A stretch of 64,000 nucleotides of DNA from UBA4636 sp963650915 (GTDB taxonomy: Bacteria > Bacillota > Clostridia > Christensenellales > Borkfalkiaceae). Of the stretch, positions 35,208 through 44,167 are shown piece after piece. The stretch is from contig CAVJMJ010000006.1 in the NCBI GenBank assembly GCA_963650915.1, positions 22,865-86,864 on the forward strand, written 5' to 3'. The first letter of the stretch is position 1, and each line of letters starts with the position of its first letter. The notes beneath the pieces were generated by a model that searched no databases, was not told the origin of the DNA, and saw nothing but the letters and a program-made list of their open reading frames with translations. Made by a program: the position numbers and the translations under genes.

Positions 35208-35897
35208 TTATCCTTTAAAATCGGTTGCGTCGTTAAAAAATTCACCCTCGATTTTTAACGGAGGCTTTTTGTTTTTTACGCCGTCGATAAGGAAAAGATA
35301 ACTTTCTTTTTTGCCGTTGCCCTTTATAAAACGAATTCTGCACGGCTCGATTTTATTAAGCCGAAAACTCGTAATAACGTCGGTAAGCCTTTCGGTTTTG
35401 TGGCACATAAACAAATGCCCGCCCTCTTTAAGGGCTTTTTTTGCGCATTTTACTATATCGTCCAAGGTGCAAAAGACTTCGGTTTTGCAAATTGCTATGC
35501 GTTCGTTGGTAGGTAAAATACCGCTACTCGCCCTTTCGTAAGGGGGATTGCAAAATACCGCATCATAAAAACCTTTCCCGTCAAAATCTTTAAGATTAAT
35601 GTTTTCGACCTTCATTACCTCGTTTAAGCCGTTAAGTTCTATAGTTTCAAGGCACATTTCGGCTAAGTCTTTTTGAATTTCGACGAAGGTAACCCTTTTT
35701 GCGCCGTACTCGCCGTAGTAATGAAGACCCACGATACCGCTACCCGCGCATAAGTCGAGAACGTTGTCGTAAGACTTTTTCGGAAACTTAGAGAGCATTA
35801 CCGAATCGCTGGTAAAACGGTAAAAATTTTTCGATTGAATTATTTTAAGACCGTTCAGCATTAGGTCTTCTATTTTTTTATCGGGAGAAAGTTCCAT
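35208..35897 (-). CDS. TrmN6-like tRNA adenine-N6 methyltransferase
   Basis: 229 residues from the ATG at 35897; the longer frame runs into the ferredoxin gene and is rejected. Class I SAM methyltransferase: LDLCAGSGIVG (motif I, about 47-57), VEIQKDLAEMC, and NPPYER (catalytic NPPY, N6-adenine type). The N terminus (DLMLNGLKIIQS...FRFTSDSVMLS-like) matches the YabB/TrmN6 group that modifies A37 of a tRNA-Val. It lies between ricT and rsmI, matching the yaaT-yabB-rsmI order of Bacillota. Activity on a given tRNA is inferred. Confidence 0.82.
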   Translation of the reverse strand: MELSPDKKIEDLMLNGLKIIQSKNFYRFTSDSVMLSKFPKKSYDNVLDLCAGSGIVGLHYYGEYGAKRVTFVEIQKDLAEMCLETIELNGLNEVMKVENINLKDFDGKGFYDAVFCNPPYERASSGILPTNERIAICKTEVFCTLDDIVKCAKKALKEGGHLFMCHKTERLTDVITSFRLNKIEPCRIRFIKGNGKKESYLFLIDGVKNKKPPLKIEGEFFNDATDFKG

Positions 35898-35913
35898 AAA
35901 AGCGTAAAAAAGA

Positions 35914-35951
35914 GAAAAAGGGTCACTACAAAAAGTAGTCACCCTTTCGGT
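35914..35951 (-). terminator. Terminator of ferredoxin gene
   Basis: On the minus strand AAAGGGTGACTAC, TTTTT, GTAGTGACCCTTT then TTC: a 13-bp perfect stem directly after the ferredoxin stop. Confidence 0.85.
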
Positions 35952-35958
35952 TGCAAAA

Positions 35959-36129
35959 TTATTCTTCGGAAGGAGCACCAACAGGGCAATTGTCGGCGCA
36001 AGCACCGCAAGAAATGCAAAGTGCGGGATCGATTTCGTATTGGGTGTCGCCTTGGGTAATAGCACCTACGGGGCAGTTATCTGCGCAAGCACCGCAAGAA
36101 ATGCAAGCATCTGAAATCTTGTAAGCCAT
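35959..36129 (-). CDS. 2[4Fe-4S] ferredoxin
   Basis: 56 residues, clostridial-type ferredoxin: two CxxCxxCxxxCP sets at Cys9/12/15/19 and Cys38/41/44/48. They are nearly identical (CISCGACADNCPVGA in both halves), showing the usual internal duplication. It carries low-potential electrons between soluble redox enzymes in the cytosol. GGAGG precedes the ATG by 8 nt. It interrupts the usual ricT-trmN order, has its own terminator, and so looks like an independent insert. Confidence 0.93.
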   Translation of the reverse strand: MAYKISDACISCGACADNCPVGAITQGDTQYEIDPALCISCGACADNCPVGAPSEE

Positions 36130-36274
36130 TTTAGTTATACCTCCGTTTTTAATTATCGGTTTAAAAGCAATTTACGCTTTACCTATTTATTATTTTATCA
36201 CAAAAAAGTCGATTTGTATATAGATTAAACGATAAAATTACAGACTTTTTCGGTCAATTTAACAAATTAAAGAA

Positions 36275-37153
36275 TTATTCTTCCAAATTGGCAAGTTCGG
36301 CTTGTTCCTCGGGCGTAAGTTTTTCTTCGTCCGCACGACAACATTTGTTAAATTTTACTTCGGAAACGGGAAAATCTTTATAGAGGACGACGCCGTCTTG
36401 CTTTTCGATTTTTACCTTTATCGTCAAAGTCAACATATTGTTTGAAACGACCGTACCGTTCCCTTCCGGAGTTTTTACCGTACCGCCGACTTTGGGCATC
36501 TTTTTATAAACGCCGGCGTAATAATCGTTTTCGTATTCCAAACAACACATAAGCCTGCCGCAAAGCCCGCTTATTTTGGCGGGGTTTAAGGATAAGCCTT
36601 GAATTTTCGCCATTTTTATGGTAACTTTTTTGAAATCGGGCATGCAACCCTTACAACAAACTTCCCTTCCGCAAGGAGCGATTCCGCCTAAAATTTTCGC
36701 TTCGTCTCGAATGCCGACTTGCCTTAATTCTATTCTTATATGAAAAGCAGCAGCCAAATCTTTAACGAGATCTCTGAAATCTATTCTCGTCGGTGCCGTA
36801 AAATAAAAAACGACTTTCGTGCCGTCGAAAGTAAATTCGGCATCGATTAATTTCATTTTTAATTTATGCTTTTCGATAAGCTCTTCGGCTGTTTTTTTGG
36901 CTTCGGGCGTTTTTGCAAGATTTTTAGCGTTGGTTTCGATATCTTTTTCGGTAGCCTTTCTTATAACCGATTTTAAAGGTTGAACGATTTCTTCGTTAGG
37001 GACTTCTTTGTTCGCAATGCTCACGTAGCCGTATTCCACCCCGCGTGAAGTTTCCACTATAACGCCGTCGCCCTTTTTAAAGGTTATGTTTTTAGGATCG
37101 AAGTAATATACTTTTCCGAAGTTACGAAATCTAACCCCTACAATTTTTGCCAT
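36275..37153 (-). CDS. ricT: RicT (YaaT/PSP1 domain protein)
   Basis: 292 residues. PSP1 C-terminal domain with IAPCGREVCCKGCMPDFKKVTIKMAK and GLCGRLMCCLEYENDYY, the Cys-rich signature of RicT. RicT is a cytosolic partner (with RicA and RicF in Bacillus) of RNase Y, affecting mRNA processing, competence and sporulation. It overlaps the holB gene by 16 nt, so the two are translated together. Normal length, with a charged C-terminal tail. Confidence 0.92.
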   Translation of the reverse strand: MAKIVGVRFRNFGKVYYFDPKNITFKKGDGVIVETSRGVEYGYVSIANKEVPNEEIVQPLKSVIRKATEKDIETNAKNLAKTPEAKKTAEELIEKHKLKMKLIDAEFTFDGTKVVFYFTAPTRIDFRDLVKDLAAAFHIRIELRQVGIRDEAKILGGIAPCGREVCCKGCMPDFKKVTIKMAKIQGLSLNPAKISGLCGRLMCCLEYENDYYAGVYKKMPKVGGTVKTPEGNGTVVSNNMLTLTIKVKIEKQDGVVLYKDFPVSEVKFNKCCRADEEKLTPEEQAELANLEE

Positions 37154-38091
37154 TTGGTCTTTTCCTCCATCAAACTAAACAACACGCTGTCGGATAAAAT
37201 CGTGCCGTTTACGTTGAAATTTAAGCTTTTTTCTAATTTGTTTATTCTTTCTATTGCGCCGATAATCGACCCATAGCGCCACTTTTCGGTCGCTTTGTAG
37301 ACTTCCTCGTACTCTTTCTCTTTTCTTCCTTCCGCTAAGTAAACGAGCATTTTCGATAACAATAATTTGGTTACGCCCATAAAATCGCTTAACGAAAGGT
37401 TCTTTAATTTGCCTGCGTATTCGGAAAGATTTTTGCCGTTCATGTTGACTAAAACGTCCGCGGAAAGATTTTTTACGTTTATAAGATCGTCCGACGAATA
37501 ATACTTTTTAAGCCGTCCCATCTTGCCGTCGCAAAGTTTAACGGAAAGATCCAATCTTTCGCCGTCAAAGCCGAGTTTTTTTGCTTCCTTTAACAGCAAG
37601 TCTTCAGAAAAATCCCCTATTTCCACTATTTTGCTACGAGATTTTATCGTCGGAAGCACCGCCACGGGTTTTGCGGTAGACATAAGTAAATGAACGTTTT
37701 TAGGCGGTTCTTCCACCGTCTTTAAAAGTTTGTTTTGGTACTGGTTCAGTTCCTCTATTTTTCTTACCACGAACAACCTTTTATCGAGTTCGAAGGGCTT
37801 AACCACGCTTTGGGCAATCAAATCGTCCGCAGAATCGGTTTTAAGTTTTCCTCCGTCCTTGGGATAAAAAGTAACGTCTGGGTGTTCGTTAGTGTCGATA
37901 AGTTTGCAAACACGGCAATCGTCGCAATACTCCATATCGTCGCACATTATAAGTTTTGAAAGAATCTTCAAATACTCGTCGTGCATATCTCCGTCTTGGC
38001 AAACGACTAAATAGGCGTGGCTTAGTTTCCCCGCCTTTTTGTCCGATGAGATTATTTTATATGCGGAAGAATTTTTGACGAGTTCTTTCAT
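37138..38091 (-). CDS. holB: DNA polymerase III delta prime subunit
   Basis: 317 residues. Clamp-loader AAA+ subunit: HAYLVVCQDGDMHDEY for the degenerate P-loop region, CDDCRVC...HPDV zinc/aspartate site (Cys residues near 54-63), and KTVEEPPKNVHLLMSTAKPVAVLPTIKSRS, typical of delta prime. It helps load the sliding clamp during replication. It lies between tmk and ricT. A copy of the dispersed palindrome (37260-37286) is read through as coding sequence. Confidence 0.9.
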   Translation of the reverse strand: MKELVKNSSAYKIISSDKKAGKLSHAYLVVCQDGDMHDEYLKILSKLIMCDDMEYCDDCRVCKLIDTNEHPDVTFYPKDGGKLKTDSADDLIAQSVVKPFELDKRLFVVRKIEELNQYQNKLLKTVEEPPKNVHLLMSTAKPVAVLPTIKSRSKIVEIGDFSEDLLLKEAKKLGFDGERLDLSVKLCDGKMGRLKKYYSSDDLINVKNLSADVLVNMNGKNLSEYAGKLKNLSLSDFMGVTKLLLSKMLVYLAEGRKEKEYEEVYKATEKWRYGSIIGAIERINKLEKSLNFNVNGTILSDSVLFSLMEEKTKWQKL

Positions 38092-38101
38092 AAATATGCC
38101 T

Positions 38102-38126
38102 CTAATCGGCTTATAGCCCGACTTAT
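38102..38126 (-). repeat. Dispersed motif copy between holB and tmk
   Basis: CTAATCGGCTTATAGCCCGA overlapping the tmk stop codon (38123), which shows the motif entering the very end of a gene. Confidence 0.55.
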
Positions 38127-38749
38127 TGAATATATCCCTTGCTCTTTAAAAGGCTTAGAACGTTTTCGTGTATAGTTTTTGCGTCACGATGCGCGTCAAC
38201 TGCGACGATTCTGTCAGGAAACTTTTCGATAAGATTTTTATAACCGCTGTACACCTTGTTATGAAAATCTATACCGGCAAGTTCCAACCTGTCACCGCCG
38301 TCGGCTCCGCCTTTACGCAAAAAAGAATGGTATGGATCTATATCGAAAAATATCGTAAGATCGGGGACCGCGTTATCCATTGCGAATTTATTTGCCGAAG
38401 CCACGAAATCGTATCCTAAGCCCCTTGCGTAGGCTTGGTAAGCAAAGGAGGAATCGTAATATCTGTCAATGATAACGATTTTACCTTCTTTCAAAGCGGG
38501 CAACACCCGTTGTTTTAACAGTTGACAGCGGGATGCCGCATATAAAAGCGCCTCGGTTTCGTCAACCATTTCGGAATTGTTTTTGTCCAAAATGACCGAG
38601 CGGATTTTTTCGGAAATGTCCGTTCCGCCTGGTTCTCTTGCCATAATAAATGGTTGTTCGGTCTTTTCGAGGTATTCTTTTAAAAGTCTTACCTGAGTGC
38701 TTTTACCGCACCCCTCGCAACCTTCAAAGGTTATAAGTTTTCCGTTCAT
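38123..38749 (-). CDS. tmk: Thymidylate kinase
   Basis: 208 residues, normal length. P-loop EGCEGCGKST (9-18), MAREPGGTDISEKIR and DRYYDSSFAYQAYARGLG (DRY/F motif), and a lid-type GGADGGDRLE. It converts dTMP to dTDP for DNA synthesis. It is first in the tmk-holB-ricT cluster. The sequence upstream contains a further copy of the dispersed motif. Confidence 0.95.
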   Translation of the reverse strand: MNGKLITFEGCEGCGKSTQVRLLKEYLEKTEQPFIMAREPGGTDISEKIRSVILDKNNSEMVDETEALLYAASRCQLLKQRVLPALKEGKIVIIDRYYDSSFAYQAYARGLGYDFVASANKFAMDNAVPDLTIFFDIDPYHSFLRKGGADGGDRLELAGIDFHNKVYSGYKNLIEKFPDRIVAVDAHRDAKTIHENVLSLLKSKGYIQ

Positions 38750-38861
38750 AATCTACTTTTTACTTTGCAAAACGCCCGCCGTATATGCTACTTTGTCGGC
38801 ACACCGCTCGGCATTTTACACATTTTTTATTACGAAAGCAAGCCTAAAATAAGCCAAAATA

Positions 38862-38892
38862 CGCCTATAACGGGCGTATAGGCGGACTTTTT
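38862..38892 (-). repeat. Dispersed motif copy, symmetrical, at greA end
   Basis: ACGCCTATAACGGGCGTATAGG then CGGACTTTTTAG. It contains two overlapping centres (CCTATAA and CGTATAGG) and overlaps the greA stop. Confidence 0.6.
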
Positions 38893-39361
38893 AGTAATTG
38901 ATTTCTTTTATCGTCAAGTCGTAATTTCCGCCGGGGGCTTCTACGGTAACCGTATCGCCGAGTTTTTTGCCGAGTAGTGCTTTACCGACGGCAGACTCGT
39001 TTGAAATCATATTGCTTGCGATATCGGCTTCCGCCGTACCTACGATACTGTAAACGACTTCTTCTTCCATGTCGTGGTCGTAAACTTTGATTTTGGAACC
39101 CATGGTAACGGTATTGTTGCCGTCGGTCTGTTCGTAGATTACCGCAACTTTCAATTGTGCTTCGATCTGTTCGATTTCGCCGGAAACTCTTGCAAGTTCG
39201 TTTTTAGCCGCATCGTATTCGGCGTTTTCGGAAAGGTCGCCGAACTCACGTGCGATTTTCAATCTTTCAACGACTTGAGGACGTTCGGTTTCGATAAGGT
39301 AATGTAACTTTTCTTCGAGTTTTTGTTTACCTTCTTGGCTTAAATATATTTTATTGTTCAT
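38891..39361 (-). CDS. greA: Transcription elongation factor GreA
   Basis: 156 residues. The N-terminal coiled-coil hairpin (about 1-75) carries EFGDLSENAEYDAAKNELA, with the acidic tip that rescues backtracked RNA polymerase. The C-terminal FKBP-like domain has VTMGSKIKVYD and ISNESAVGKALLGKKLGDTV. Family length and motifs are normal. GAGGT lies before the start. Confidence 0.95.
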   Translation of the reverse strand: MNNKIYLSQEGKQKLEEKLHYLIETERPQVVERLKIAREFGDLSENAEYDAAKNELARVSGEIEQIEAQLKVAVIYEQTDGNNTVTMGSKIKVYDHDMEEEVVYSIVGTAEADIASNMISNESAVGKALLGKKLGDTVTVEAPGGNYDLTIKEINY

Positions 39362-39425
39362 ATTATACCTCTTTTCGTCTTTTAAACGGTATTGGTTATT
39401 AGTTGTTTTTAAGTGTAAAAACCGA

Positions 39426-39453
39426 TGATAACGGGCTTATAGCCCCATTTTTA
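39426..39453 (-). repeat. Dispersed motif copy between alaS and greA
   Basis: GATAACGGGCTTATAGCCCC then ATTTTTA, reverse orientation. The following bases to 39485 (TAATTGCTTTTAAAATTTTTATTGCTTTT) repeat the alaS stop region (TTATTGCTTTTC). Confidence 0.6.
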
Positions 39454-39485
39454 TTTTTTAAAAATTTTAATTGCTTTTAAAATTT

Positions 39486-41279
39486 TTATTGCTTTTCTTC
39501 CAAAACGGCTTTGATTCTTCTTACCCCTGCCGATGAAGATTGTTCTTTTACGATACGGAACTCACCCAAATCGCCTGTGCGTTTTGCGTGCGGACCACCG
39601 CAGATTTCTTTGGAATATTCGCCCATGGTATATACTTTGACTTTGTCGCCGTAACGGGAATCGAAAACCCCTATCGCACCCGATTTTTTGGCTTCTTCCA
39701 CGGTCATTTCTTCCATGGTAACGGGAACGTCTGCTTTGATGGCTTCGTTAACGAGTCTTTCCACCTCTTTGATTTCCTCTTGAGTCATGGGACGGTCGAA
39801 GTTAAAGTCGAAACGTAACCTTTCGGTAGTTATGTTACTGCCTTTTTGCGATACAGAAGGATCGAGTACTTTCTTTAAAGCGGCTTGCATAAGGTGGGTT
39901 GCAGTGTGTAATTTAGCGGTGGTTTCGCTTTGATCGGCTAAACCGCCTTTAAACTTTTGCTCGCTCCCTACCGACGACTTTTTCTGATGTTCCGAAAAAG
40001 CGTTGTTGTATCCCTCGACGTCAACGGTAAAGCCTTGCTCTTTGGCAAGTTCCTGCGTTATTTCGAGGGGGAAGCCGAAAGTATCGTAAAGCCTGAAAGC
40101 CGTTTTTCCCGGGAAAACGTTGCCTTGAATATGGCTTACCACTTTATTGAATTCCTTTAATCCGTCCGACAAAGTCTTCGAGAATTTTTCTTCCTCTTTA
40201 TTTAGTTCGGAATAAATTCTTTCGCAGTTATCGGTAAGTTCGGGATAGGCGTTTTTATATTTTTCGACGTAGCATTTTGCTATTTTCGACAAACTGCCTT
40301 CGGGGAGTTCTATGTTTCTGCCGAATCTCACCGCCCTACGTATCAAACGACGCAAAACGTAACCTTGGTCTACGTTTGAAGGCGCAATGCCTTTTACGTC
40401 GCCGATTAAAAAAGTAGCCGTCCTTACATGGTCGAGAATAATTCTGTAAGCCTTGGTAACCTCTTGGTTTTCGTCGTACTTTTTACCCGTCAAGGCAAAA
40501 ATTTCGGCTTTTGCTTCGTCGAAAAGTTCGGTGTCGTAAACGCTTTCAACGCCGTTTAAAATGCACAAGGTGCGCTCTAAGCCCATACCCGTATCGACGT
40601 TTTTTTGTTTGAGTTTGGAATAAGTACCGTCTTCGTTTTTATAATACTGCATAAAAACGTTGTTCCAAATTTCAAGATATTTTCCGCAATCGCAAGCGGG
40701 AGAACATTCGGGCGAACATTTAGGCGTTCCCCTGTCTATGAACATTTCCGTATCGGGACCGCAAGGACCGGTTTTACCGGCAATCCACCAATTGTGCTTT
40801 TTGGGAAGATAGAAAATTTTATCTTCGGGGATTCCGAGTTCTTTCCATCTGTTTGCACTGCTTTCGTCCCTCGGGCAGTCCTCGTCGCCTTTAAACACGG
40901 TAACGGCAAGCCTTTCGACCGGGATGTTAAGGTAATCTTTACCCGTCAAAAATTCAAAACTCCAACCGATGGATTCGTAGTTAAAATAATCGCCGAGCGA
41001 CCAGTTGCCGAGCATTTCGAAGAAAGTAAGGTGGGAAAGGTCGCCGACCTCGTCGATATCACCCGTTCTTACGCACTTTTGTACGTCGGTAAGTCTTTTT
41101 CCCTCCGGGTGCTTTTCGCCCAAAAGATATGGTACGAGGGGATGCATGCCCGCCGTGGTAAATAAAACGGAAGGGTCGTTTTCCGGTATTAAACTTGCCG
41201 AAGGTATGATTTTATGACCCTTGCTTTCAAAAAACTTCAGATAAAGATTTCTCAATTCTTCCGCAGTAAATTTTTTCAT
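39486..41279 (-). CDS. alaS: Alanyl-tRNA synthetase, short form lacking C-Ala domain
   Basis: 597 residues, against about 870-880 for typical bacterial AlaRS. The catalytic core (motifs in FTTAGMHPLVPYLLG, FFEMLGNWSLGDYF, GMGLERTLCIL) and the tRNA-recognition region (about 250-440) are intact. The editing domain is present with HTATH at 458-462 and CGGPH at 560-564, where the second usually reads CGGTH. The protein ends about 30 residues later (RRIKAVLEEKQ), so the C-terminal DHHA1/C-Ala part that bridges the domains is missing. There is no remnant of it downstream (the spacer reaches greA within 125 bp), so this looks like a genuine short form and not a frameshift. It charges tRNA-Ala. Confidence 0.93.
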   Translation of the reverse strand: MKKFTAEELRNLYLKFFESKGHKIIPSASLIPENDPSVLFTTAGMHPLVPYLLGEKHPEGKRLTDVQKCVRTGDIDEVGDLSHLTFFEMLGNWSLGDYFNYESIGWSFEFLTGKDYLNIPVERLAVTVFKGDEDCPRDESSANRWKELGIPEDKIFYLPKKHNWWIAGKTGPCGPDTEMFIDRGTPKCSPECSPACDCGKYLEIWNNVFMQYYKNEDGTYSKLKQKNVDTGMGLERTLCILNGVESVYDTELFDEAKAEIFALTGKKYDENQEVTKAYRIILDHVRTATFLIGDVKGIAPSNVDQGYVLRRLIRRAVRFGRNIELPEGSLSKIAKCYVEKYKNAYPELTDNCERIYSELNKEEEKFSKTLSDGLKEFNKVVSHIQGNVFPGKTAFRLYDTFGFPLEITQELAKEQGFTVDVEGYNNAFSEHQKKSSVGSEQKFKGGLADQSETTAKLHTATHLMQAALKKVLDPSVSQKGSNITTERLRFDFNFDRPMTQEEIKEVERLVNEAIKADVPVTMEEMTVEEAKKSGAIGVFDSRYGDKVKVYTMGEYSKEICGGPHAKRTGDLGEFRIVKEQSSSAGVRRIKAVLEEKQ

Positions 41280-41304
41280 ATTAAGTCCTTCTTAAGGTGT
41301 ATTT

Positions 41305-42696
41305 TTAGTTTGATTTTTTAACGGTAACGCCCTCTTTGGAAATCATTACCATATATCCCTTTGCCGTAATTACCGCTCTTAACTCGTCGGCTAAGGCGTA
41401 ATTTTTAACGAGCCGTGCCTGTTGCATATCGTTTGCAAGTTTTAAAATTTCTTCGGGCGTTTGGTCTTTTTTAGCGTATTTTTCGAGATATTCGTCGGGG
41501 GACATGGAAAAAAGTTCGGTTACTGTGTAAGTTTTAACTACGTCTTCCGCAATATTTACGGCTTTCCCGTCGCCCTTTGAAAGATACTCTTTTGCCTTTT
41601 TAAAATATCCGTAAAGATTGGAAAGTGCCAAAGCGGTATTAAAATCGTCGCTCATGGCGTCGTCGAAGTCTTTTTCGATTCCGCTGTCGAAACTTTTCTC
41701 CCGTTTAAGCCCGCTTTTATTTACGTCAGCCAAAACTTTGTAAAATTCGCCGACGTGCTTTTCGGCGTCGGGGAAAAGCGTGTCGGTAACGTTTATGTCG
41801 TTACGATAGGATGTTTCGAGCATTGCAAACTTTATGGCGTCGGGGCTGAATTTATCCAAAAGGTCGGATAAAAGCAAGGAATTGCCGAGCGATTTACTCA
41901 TCTTTTGCCCGTTGACTTTTATAAGCCCGTTGTGAATCCAATATTTTACGAAGCGTTTGCCCGTTAAGGCTTCAGACTGCGCTATTTCGTTTTCGTGATG
42001 GGGGAATATCAAATCTCTTCCGCCGCCGTGAATGTCTATCTGTTCGCCGAAAGCCGCACGGTTCATCGCAGAACATTCTATATGCCATCCGGGGCGACCT
42101 TTGCCCCAAGGCGAATCCCAACTGATTTCGCCTTCCTTTGCAGCCTTCCAAAGGGCAAAGTCCAAAGGCGCGCGTTTTTGTTCGTCGTTGAATATTCTTA
42201 CGCCGTCGAGCATATCTTCGGGTTTACGGTTTGAAAGTGCGCCGTACGAAGGAAAACTTTCGACGGAAAAATACACGCTTCCGTCGGCGGTGGGATAGGC
42301 GTAACCCTTTTCGACGAGACCTTTTATAAAGTCTATGATGTTATCGATGTTTTCGGTCGCCTTCATCCAAACGTCGGGTTCGCCTACGCCGAAACGTCTC
42401 ATTTGAGTGTCGATACTGTCTATCATACGTTGGGCGTAAATAAGCGGCGGAATACCCGTTTCTTTGGATTTAGCAATAATTTTATCGTCAACGTCGGTGT
42501 AGTTTCTCGCATAAGTTACGTCGTAACCCTTCTTTTCCAAAAAATTACGAACGACGTCGTAAATAAGTGCCTGGTAAGCATGCCCGATGTGAGCCTCACC
42601 CGAAACGGTAATACCGCAAGCGTACATATTTACTTTGTTTCCGCTAATCGGCGTAAAATCTTCCTTCTTACGCGTGAGCGTGTTATATATCTTCAT
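41305..42696 (-). CDS. cysS: Cysteinyl-tRNA synthetase
   Basis: 463 residues, normal length. HIGH motif as ACGITVSGEAHIGHAYQ (about 27-43), zinc-ligand residues around CSAMNRA and HHENE, KMSKSLGNSLLL near 265, C-terminal DALR-like anticodon region. It charges tRNA-Cys in the cytosol. The gene is divergent from serS across 187 bp and followed by alaS 25 nt downstream on the same strand, so the two synthetases may be co-transcribed. Confidence 0.95.
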   Translation of the reverse strand: MKIYNTLTRKKEDFTPISGNKVNMYACGITVSGEAHIGHAYQALIYDVVRNFLEKKGYDVTYARNYTDVDDKIIAKSKETGIPPLIYAQRMIDSIDTQMRRFGVGEPDVWMKATENIDNIIDFIKGLVEKGYAYPTADGSVYFSVESFPSYGALSNRKPEDMLDGVRIFNDEQKRAPLDFALWKAAKEGEISWDSPWGKGRPGWHIECSAMNRAAFGEQIDIHGGGRDLIFPHHENEIAQSEALTGKRFVKYWIHNGLIKVNGQKMSKSLGNSLLLSDLLDKFSPDAIKFAMLETSYRNDINVTDTLFPDAEKHVGEFYKVLADVNKSGLKREKSFDSGIEKDFDDAMSDDFNTALALSNLYGYFKKAKEYLSKGDGKAVNIAEDVVKTYTVTELFSMSPDEYLEKYAKKDQTPEEILKLANDMQQARLVKNYALADELRAVITAKGYMVMISKEGVTVKKSN

Positions 42697-42732
42697 ATCA
42701 GTAATACCTTATATTAACCTTTTGCAACGGTC

Positions 42733-42762
42733 ATTATATCACAACGGACTTAACTTTGGCAA
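42733..42762 (-). promoter_or_regulatory. Probable promoter of cysS (and alaS)
   Basis: On the minus strand TTGCCA (42757-42762), 18 nt, TATAAT (42733-42738) with an extended TGA before the -10. Upstream of cysS by 37 nt. Confidence 0.55.
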
Positions 42763-42822
42763 CAAAATAGCCGACCTTTTCAAAGTCATACCCAAAATTA
42801 TTGCGTTTCCGAACGAAAACGA

Positions 42823-42851
42823 TTGCAAACCGCCGACGAATGATATATAAT
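42823..42851 (+). promoter_or_regulatory. Promoter of serS
   Basis: TTGCAA (42823-42828), 17 nt, TATAAT (42846-42851), 32 nt before the serS ATG, with TTGAGGT in the leader. No T-box structure is evident. Confidence 0.65.
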
Positions 42852-42883
42852 ATTAGAAAAATCGTAATCTATTGAGGTAAATT

Positions 42884-44167
42884 ATGCTCGATATTAAGTT
42901 GATATGCGAAAACCCCGAAAAGGTTAAAGAATCTCTTGCTAAAAAAGGTTGCAACGTTGATTTTACGGAACTATTGAAGTGGGACAAGGAAAGAAAATGC
43001 CTTTTACAACAGGTAGAAGCCGACAAAGCCGAAAGAAACAAAGTTTCGGCGGAAATTCCCGCACTTAAAAAAGCAGGCAAACCCGTTGACGAAATTTTTG
43101 CGAGAATGCGCGCCCTCGGCGACGACATTGCCAAACGCGACGCCGAAATCAATGCGATTTCCGATAAAATTTTCGACTTCGTCGCAAAACTTCCCAACAT
43201 GCCCGACGATGATTTGCTTCCCGGCGAAAAAGAAAACAACCAAGTCGTAAAAGTTTTCGGTGAAAAACCGCAATTCGATTTCGAAGCGAAAAACCACGTC
43301 GATTTGTGTACGTCTTTAAATTTAATCGACTACGAACGGGGCGTTAAACTTTCGGGGGGCGGTTACTGGCTATACAGAGGAGACGGCGCAAGGCTTGAAT
43401 GGGCTCTTTTAAACTTCTTTATTCAAGAACATTTAAAAGACGGCTACACCTTTATTTTGCCCCCTCACATGCTCGGTTATAACTGCGGTTTCGGTGCAGG
43501 TCAGTTCCCTAAATTTTCCGACGAAGTTTATTGGATAGAAGACAAGGAAGCCGATTCGAATAAAAAACAGAGATTTATGCTTCCGACGGCGGAAACGGCA
43601 CTCGTCAATATGTATGCCGGCGAAATTATCGACGCTAAAAAACTTCCAATGAAGTTTTTCGCTTACACACCTTGTTACAGAAAGGAAGCGGGTTCTTATC
43701 GCGCCGAAGAAAGAGGCATGATAAGAGGACATCAGTTCAATAAAGTCGAAATGGTTCAATACACCAAGCCCGAAGATTCTAAAAAGGCTTTTGAAGAATT
43801 GGTCGGAAAAGCTTGCTCTTTAATGGAAAAGTTAGGGCTTCACTTCAGACTTTCCAAACTTGCCGCGGGCGACTGCTCGGCTTCAATGGCAAGAACTTAC
43901 GACATCGAAGTTTGGATTCCTTCCATGGGTATCTATAAGGAAGTAAGTTCGGTTTCAAACGCGAACGACTACCAGGCAAGAAGAAACAACACCAGATATA
44001 AAGACGAAAACAAAAAAATCGGTTTCGTTCATACCCTCAACGGTAGCGGACTTGCAACGAGCAGGGTTTTCCCGGCACTTATAGAGCAGTTCCAAAACGC
44101 CGACGGTTCGATAACCGTTCCCGAAGTTTTACGTCCTTTTATGGGCGGTCAAACCGTATTGAAATAG
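42884..44167 (+). CDS. serS: Seryl-tRNA synthetase
   Basis: 427 residues. N-terminal coiled-coil arm (about 25-105: ELLKWDKERKCLLQQVEADKAERNKVS) which grips the long variable arm of tRNA-Ser. Class II core with motif 2 CYRKEAGSYRAEERGMIRGHQFNKVE and motif 3 LNGSGLATSRVFPALIEQ. Charges tRNA-Ser and tRNA-Sec. The last codons (GGQTVLK) recur in the spacer as degenerate repeats. Confidence 0.95.
   Translation: MLDIKLICENPEKVKESLAKKGCNVDFTELLKWDKERKCLLQQVEADKAERNKVSAEIPALKKAGKPVDEIFARMRALGDDIAKRDAEINAISDKIFDFVAKLPNMPDDDLLPGEKENNQVVKVFGEKPQFDFEAKNHVDLCTSLNLIDYERGVKLSGGGYWLYRGDGARLEWALLNFFIQEHLKDGYTFILPPHMLGYNCGFGAGQFPKFSDEVYWIEDKEADSNKKQRFMLPTAETALVNMYAGEIIDAKKLPMKFFAYTPCYRKEAGSYRAEERGMIRGHQFNKVEMVQYTKPEDSKKAFEELVGKACSLMEKLGLHFRLSKLAAGDCSASMARTYDIEVWIPSMGIYKEVSSVSNANDYQARRNNTRYKDENKKIGFVHTLNGSGLATSRVFPALIEQFQNADGSITVPEVLRPFMGGQTVLK

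Noticed and set aside
35898..36065. N-terminal extension of the trmN-like gene
   Set aside because: It would read through the ferredoxin gene and its terminator in another frame; ATG at 35897 fits the family start.
42697..42883. T-box or other amino-acid riboswitch before cysS or serS
   Set aside because: The 187-bp shared region has only promoters and short leaders; no specifier-loop or antiterminator T-box sequence was found.
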